A DNA stretch of 33,530 nucleotides from Planctomycetaceae bacterium (GTDB lineage Bacteria > Planctomycetota > Planctomycetia > Planctomycetales > Planctomycetaceae). The notes below the pieces were generated by a model. The model was not told the DNA's origin, did no database searches, and saw only the letters and a list, made by a program, of their open reading frames with translations. Both the position numbers and the translations under genes were made by a program. This document shows, one piece after another, positions 31,569 to 33,530 of the stretch (position 1 is its first letter; each line of letters starts with the position of its first letter). Location of the stretch: positions 1 to 33,530 of the forward strand of contig JAJDEI010000067.1 of the NCBI GenBank assembly GCA_029259845.1. Reading direction: 5' to 3'.

Positions 31569-33236
31569 ATGATCAGAAGCACAACCGCCGCGCTGGCCCT
31601 TCTCTGCTTGCCTGTTGCGACCATTGCGTCAGCCGCAGAGCCGGCATGGATTTCGAATGAAGCCGCCGCGCAGTGGATTGGCGGCAGCGGACACACCGTT
31701 GCGCCGACCGACGACAGTCCTGCGGCGTCGGAGAAACCGGCTGGCGAACGGCCTTCGGCGGAACGCCAAGCGTCGGCAACCGCCCCGGAGGTGGTCCCTG
31801 TCTCTGCGACGGCTGTGCATTCAAACGGTTGTGACGGGCCGTTGCCGTGTGACGGACTGCACTGTGACGACATCGGCTGCGACGGCAGTTGCGGGGCGAA
31901 GCACGACGGCAAGTGCCTGCTCCTCAGCGACAAGCCGCTGCTCCACAAACTGCGTAACCGCAAGCTGTTTGGCGACGTGAAGTACTCCGTCGGTGGTGGG
32001 ATGCGCTACCGGTACATGAATGAACAAAACCGCCTGCGTCCCCTGGGGGAAACCCGTCGCAATACCTATGATCTCTGGCGAGTGACCCCGTTCCTGGAGG
32101 TCGGCAATGATTGGGTGAAAGGGTATGTTCAAGCGATCGATGCGGCATCCTTTGGCGAGGATCTGCCCATGCTGCCGATCGACGAGAACCGCGCAGACCT
32201 GCTGCAGTACTACGTCGATGCCAAGCTGCTCGAACTCGATGGCGGAGATGTCCGAGGCCAATATGGCCGCATGTTCCTGAAGTACGGCGACGAGCACTTC
32301 GTCTCGCCCCTGCCGTGGGCCAACACGTACCGGAATTTCCAGGGCGGCCGTTTGTACTATTCGAGCGAAACCTGGGACGTCGACGGCTTTGTCGTGCGTC
32401 CGCTCAACGGGGCCGCCTCGGCGACGAGCTTCCAGCCAGCGAGCTTCGACAATCCTGACGAAAGCGTGGTCTTCAGTGGTGTCTATGCCAGCTACAAGAA
32501 AGCCAGAAACGGCAAGTTCGATGTCTTCTGGCTATGGAATGACGAAAACGAACCGCTTGCCAACCGTCAGGACGGCTCGCGGCACACCATCGGTGCCCGC
32601 TATGCCGGCAAGTACGCTGAAAAAAGCTGTGGCACCGTCGTCCGCACGTGGACCTGGGACATGATGGGGGCCTGGCAGTTCGGTGAAGACACCTTCGTCA
32701 GCGGCGGTGCCAACCAGGACGTCAATGCGGGGGCCGTCTCCACAATCGGTGGAATGACTCTCAATGAGGTCCCCTGGTCACCATCATTGAAAGGCCTGTT
32801 CTGGTGGGGGTCTGGTGACAGCAACCCGGCCGACGGGAATGTCAACACGCTCACCACACTGTACCCTTTCGGTCATAACTATTGGGGCCTGATCGACAAC
32901 TTCAACGGGGCCAACCTGTTGGACTACAGCGTGCAGGCGTCCGTCAAGCCGGCGAAAAAACTGACGCTCGCGGCCCATTGGCACTGGTTCGACAAGGCGA
33001 ACGCGAACGACTTCGTCTACAACATCGCCGGAGCCCCGCTGGGCAACACGACCACCGGCAGCCGCAACATCGGACAGGAACTCGACCTGCTCGCCACCTA
33101 CGCGGTCAACGCCAACCTGAGCGTGCAGCTCGGCTACTTCTGGTTCTGGTACGGCGACGGAGTCGACAACAACGCCGGCATCCCGGCCCGCGACGACGCC
33201 GAACAGGTCTACCTGATGGCCACGTGGGGATTCTGA
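31569..33236 (+). CDS. alginate-export-like outer-membrane beta-barrel protein with Cys-rich leader
   Basis: A 555-residue exported protein. The start at 31569 has GGAG at 7 bases and gives a signal peptide (MIRSTTAALALLCLPVATIA, then SAAEPAW). Residues 25-85 are Ala/Pro/Glu-rich. Residues 88-116 hold six cysteines (CDGPLPCDGLHCDDIGCDGS and on to CGAKHDGKC). From about 135 the sequence is a beta-barrel of the alginate-export type: GDVKYSVGGGMRYRYMNEQ, RVTPFLEVGNDWVKGYVQAI, GGDVRGQYGRMFLKYGDE, ending VQLGYFWFWYG and a C-terminal aromatic (VYLMATWGF), as expected for barrel assembly. It is divergent from narK; a pore for nitrate or another anion is a guess from position. Confidence 0.82.
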   Translation: MIRSTTAALALLCLPVATIASAAEPAWISNEAAAQWIGGSGHTVAPTDDSPAASEKPAGERPSAERQASATAPEVVPVSATAVHSNGCDGPLPCDGLHCDDIGCDGSCGAKHDGKCLLLSDKPLLHKLRNRKLFGDVKYSVGGGMRYRYMNEQNRLRPLGETRRNTYDLWRVTPFLEVGNDWVKGYVQAIDAASFGEDLPMLPIDENRADLLQYYVDAKLLELDGGDVRGQYGRMFLKYGDEHFVSPLPWANTYRNFQGGRLYYSSETWDVDGFVVRPLNGAASATSFQPASFDNPDESVVFSGVYASYKKARNGKFDVFWLWNDENEPLANRQDGSRHTIGARYAGKYAEKSCGTVVRTWTWDMMGAWQFGEDTFVSGGANQDVNAGAVSTIGGMTLNEVPWSPSLKGLFWWGSGDSNPADGNVNTLTTLYPFGHNYWGLIDNFNGANLLDYSVQASVKPAKKLTLAAHWHWFDKANANDFVYNIAGAPLGNTTTGSRNIGQELDLLATYAVNANLSVQLGYFWFWYGDGVDNNAGIPARDDAEQVYLMATWGF

Positions 33237-33238
33237 GA

Positions 33239-33258
33239 ACGGTCGGCCACGCGACCGT
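33239..33258 (+). terminator. hairpin just after the outer-membrane protein gene
   Basis: ACGGTCG (33239-33245) and CGACCGT (33252-33258) form a perfect 7-bp stem with a 6-base loop, starting two bases after the TGA. No T-run follows, so it may stabilise the 3' end rather than end transcription by itself. Confidence 0.45.
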
Positions 33259-33530
33259 CGGTCAGACACCCGGTGTTTCATCCTCGCGATCAATCCGCGA
33301 ACTGAAAGCAGGCCGGGTGCCATGTTCAGCGCTGTCCCGTGGCATGCTCACCCTGCTTCACGATGTGAGCCTGGCACCTGGCATTGGGGCCCGCATGCAG
33401 GCACAAGCTCTAAGTTTTTTTCCCAGGGTCACACTTGACATCACGGGGGGGGGGGGGGGGTACCGTTTAAGGGTTATGTGGTCAACCGCAAAAATACAAC
33501 AATTATGGGGGCCAACAAAGCAAAACAATT
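33259..33530. other. 3' edge of the window, with G homopolymer
   Basis: No gene is seen. A weak inverted repeat GCCGGGTGCCA/TGGCACCTGGC lies at 33312-33322 and 33372-33382. A T-run (33415-33421) follows. Sixteen G in a row occupy 33435-33450, and the last 80 bases are visibly AT-richer than the rest, without coding character. This looks like a low-quality contig end. Confidence 0.6.

Overview
The window reads as a GC-rich chromosomal segment of a Planctomycetota bacterium, probably in or near the Planctomycetaceae. The basis is family content: two DUF1559 proteins (one a classic FTLIE-type pseudopilin), a Tat-exported DUF1501 protein, a neutral ceramidase-like protein, an NHL beta-propeller, a secreted family 10 hydrolase-like protein, and an outer-membrane barrel with a Cys-rich leader. 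Dispersed composite palindromes of the kind common in this phylum also occur. No tRNA, rRNA, CRISPR array, prophage or transposase gene was seen.

Layout. 168-4995 (minus): an ECF sigma factor, a membrane-anchored anti-sigma-like protein and a secreted protein of unknown function, followed by a secreted DUF1559 protein; palindromic elements sit between and even inside these genes. 5470-6813 (plus): an orphan DUF1501 protein. 6927-9193 (minus): a tungstate/molybdate-type ABC importer, tupB-tupC-tupA. 9548-12008 (minus): a GNAT-like protein, mannose-1-phosphate guanylyltransferase and RuvX. 12454-14490 (minus): csrA followed by an S41 C-terminal processing protease. 15246-20940 (minus): four catabolic or secreted proteins (family 10 hydrolase-like, acetamidase/formamidase, ceramidase-like, NHL propeller). 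21191-22111 (plus): a DUF1559 pseudopilin. 22279-30726 (minus): a nitrate assimilation cluster, narK - nirA(+rubredoxin+Rieske) - DmsBC-like electron-transfer subunit - nasA. 31569-33236 (plus): an alginate-export-like outer-membrane protein divergent from narK. The last ~100 bases follow a 16-G homopolymer and look different, probably a contig edge.

How the genes fit together. Nitrate would enter through NarK, be reduced by the molybdenum enzyme NasA, and the nitrite be reduced to ammonium by the sirohaem enzyme. Electrons may come from the quinone pool through the four-cluster ferredoxin/DmsC membrane subunit. TupABC could supply the oxyanion for the Mo/W cofactor, but that link is inference.

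The most unusual signal is in the nitrate cluster. A minisatellite of about 8/16 bases (GTGATGGGGTGTGAGG-like) occurs as inverted pairs at five places: the narK/nirA gap, the rubredoxin/Rieske linker, the nirA/nasB overlap, the nasB/nasA gap, and a linker inside NasA. It is translated in three proteins and I saw it nowhere else in the window. A second theme is composite palindromes, often starting GGGTGGC, one of which is inserted in frame into a signal peptide and another of which carries a start codon.
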